NCBI GenBank assembly: GCA_017935565.1
Contig: JAGBHK010000022.1
Location: 156,193-220,192, forward strand
Direction: 5' to 3'
Length of the DNA: 64,000 nt
Origin: Lachnospiraceae bacterium
GTDB lineage: Bacteria > Bacillota > Clostridia > Lachnospirales > Lachnospiraceae
Both the position numbers and the translations under genes were made by a program. A model generated the notes under the pieces. The model had not been told where the DNA came from. It saw only the letters and a program-made list of their open reading frames with translations, and did no database searches. Below, piece after piece: positions 63,251 through 64,000 of this stretch (positions are counted from its first letter, which is position 1; every line of letters begins with the position of its first letter).

Positions 63251-64000
63251 ATGGCTTTATTTGAATCATATGAAAGAAGAATTGACAAAATCAATTCTGT
63301 TTTAAATAGCTACGGAATTTCTTCAATTGAAGAAGCTGAAAAGATTACAAAAGACGCTGGATTAGAAGTTTATGACATGATCAAAGGTATTCAGCCAATT
63401 TGTTTTGAAAATGCATGTTGGGCTTACATAGTAGGTGCAGCAATCGCTATTAAGAAAGGTTGTAAGGTAGCTTCAGAAGCTGCTGCAGCAATCGGTGAAG
63501 GTTTACAGGCTTTCTGTATCCCTGGTTCAGTTGCAGATACACGTAAGGTTGGTCTTGGACATGGTAACTTAGGTAAGATGTTACTTGAAGAAGAAACAGA
63601 ATGTTTCGCATTCCTTGCAGGTCACGAATCATTCGCAGCTGCAGAAGGTGCTATCGGTATCGCTGAAAAGGCTAACAAGGTTCGTACAAAACCATTAAGA
63701 GTAATCTTAAACGGTCTTGGTAAGGATGCAGCTCAGATTATTTCTCGTATCAATGGTTTCACATTTGTAGAAACAGAATACGATCCATACACAAATACAG
63801 TTAAGGAAGTTTCTAGAAAGTCTTATTCAGAAGGTCTTAGAGCTAAAGTTAACTGCTATGGTGCAAACGATGTATGTGAAGGTGTTGCTATCATGCATAA
63901 GGAAGGCGTAGACGTATCTATCACAGGTAACTCTACAAACCCAACAAGATTCCAGCATCCAGTTGCAGGTACTTACAAGAAAGAATGTATCGAACAGGGT
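63251..64000 (+). CDS. GGGtGRT family protein, 5' part
   Basis: An open frame of 250 codons runs from ATG 63251 to the window end without a stop, with AAGGAGG at 63236-63242. It begins MALFESYERRIDKINSVLNS and includes QPICFENACWAYIVGAA, LGHGNLGKMLLEEETECFAF and ITGNSTNPTRFQHPVAGTYK. These fit the GGGtGRT family; the naming motif would lie beyond the window. Several conserved Cys residues could bind metal or a cluster. Codon use is highly biased, like the scaffold gene. The function is not established. Confidence 0.82.
   Translation, partial: MALFESYERRIDKINSVLNSYGISSIEEAEKITKDAGLEVYDMIKGIQPICFENACWAYIVGAAIAIKKGCKVASEAAAAIGEGLQAFCIPGSVADTRKVGLGHGNLGKMLLEEETECFAFLAGHESFAAAEGAIGIAEKANKVRTKPLRVILNGLGKDAAQIISRINGFTFVETEYDPYTNTVKEVSRKSYSEGLRAKVNCYGANDVCEGVAIMHKEGVDVSITGNSTNPTRFQHPVAGTYKKECIEQG

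Overview
The window is a low-GC, gene-dense bacterial chromosome segment. Gene content and order point to a Firmicute of the class Clostridia, most likely Lachnospiraceae: a dcw (division and cell wall) cluster running into ftsZ, spoIIGA, sigE and sigG, an infC with an AUU start, a PolC-type polymerase after rseP-ispG, a DUF5721 gene, and the iron-sulfur scaffold/GGGtGRT pair. Genus cannot be fixed from the sequence. No prophage, insertion sequence or CRISPR array was seen. One tRNA gene is present.

Layout. 1-11.5 kb: peptidoglycan and division genes (rsmH end, ftsL-like, two class B PBPs, mraY, murD, ftsW, murA, ftsQ-like, ftsZ), with murG and murC absent. 11.6-15.7 kb: sporulation sigma module spoIIGA-sigE-sigG-ymxH, a 124-base palindromic element, nrdR and a YqeG phosphatase. 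15.7-19.3 kb (minus strand): a YtrA-type GntR repressor with an ABC transporter and a clear operator. 19.3-21.1 kb: DUF1540 protein, then infC-rpmI-rplT with a structured leader. 21.2-26.7 kb: an unusual four-gene signalling operon (GAF-GGDEF, TIR-zinc ribbon, receiver-class III cyclase, coiled-coil protein sharing the cyclase's C-terminal module). 26.7-29.8 kb: a complete preQ1/queuosine precursor operon behind a preQ1-I riboswitch. 29.9-44.5 kb: a deacetylase and bactofilin, then pyrH-frr-uppS-cdsA-dxr-rseP-ispG-polC, followed by a nuclease-like unknown and a C39-like peptidase. 44.6-49.1 kb (minus): a Na/Pi symporter behind PhoP-box-like repeats, htpG behind a perfect CIRCE, and DUF5721. 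49.2-54.9 kb: NrnA-like phosphoesterase, tRNA-Thr, asd, ABC-F ATPase, NhaC-type antiporter. 55-61.4 kb: a GGDEF-EAL-LamG fusion, an AraC regulator and a large GH97 lipoprotein. 61.4-64 kb: two unrecognised small proteins and the scaffold/GGGtGRT pair, the latter cut by the window end.

The strongest candidate for an undescribed system is the operon at 21.2-26.7 kb. It places three kinds of nucleotide-signal enzyme (diguanylate cyclase, TIR domain with the expected catalytic Glu, class III cyclase with atypical substrate-selecting residues) beside a paralogous effector-like module. Second is the cytoplasmic c-di-GMP enzyme carrying a C-terminal LamG fold, located next to a LamG-bearing GH97 enzyme. 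Several regulatory elements can be read directly: CIRCE/terminator overlap, Pho boxes, preQ1-I riboswitch, YtrA operator, L20-type leader, and a hairpin that buries a ribosome binding site.

All domain assignments are from motif recognition by eye; no database search was run.
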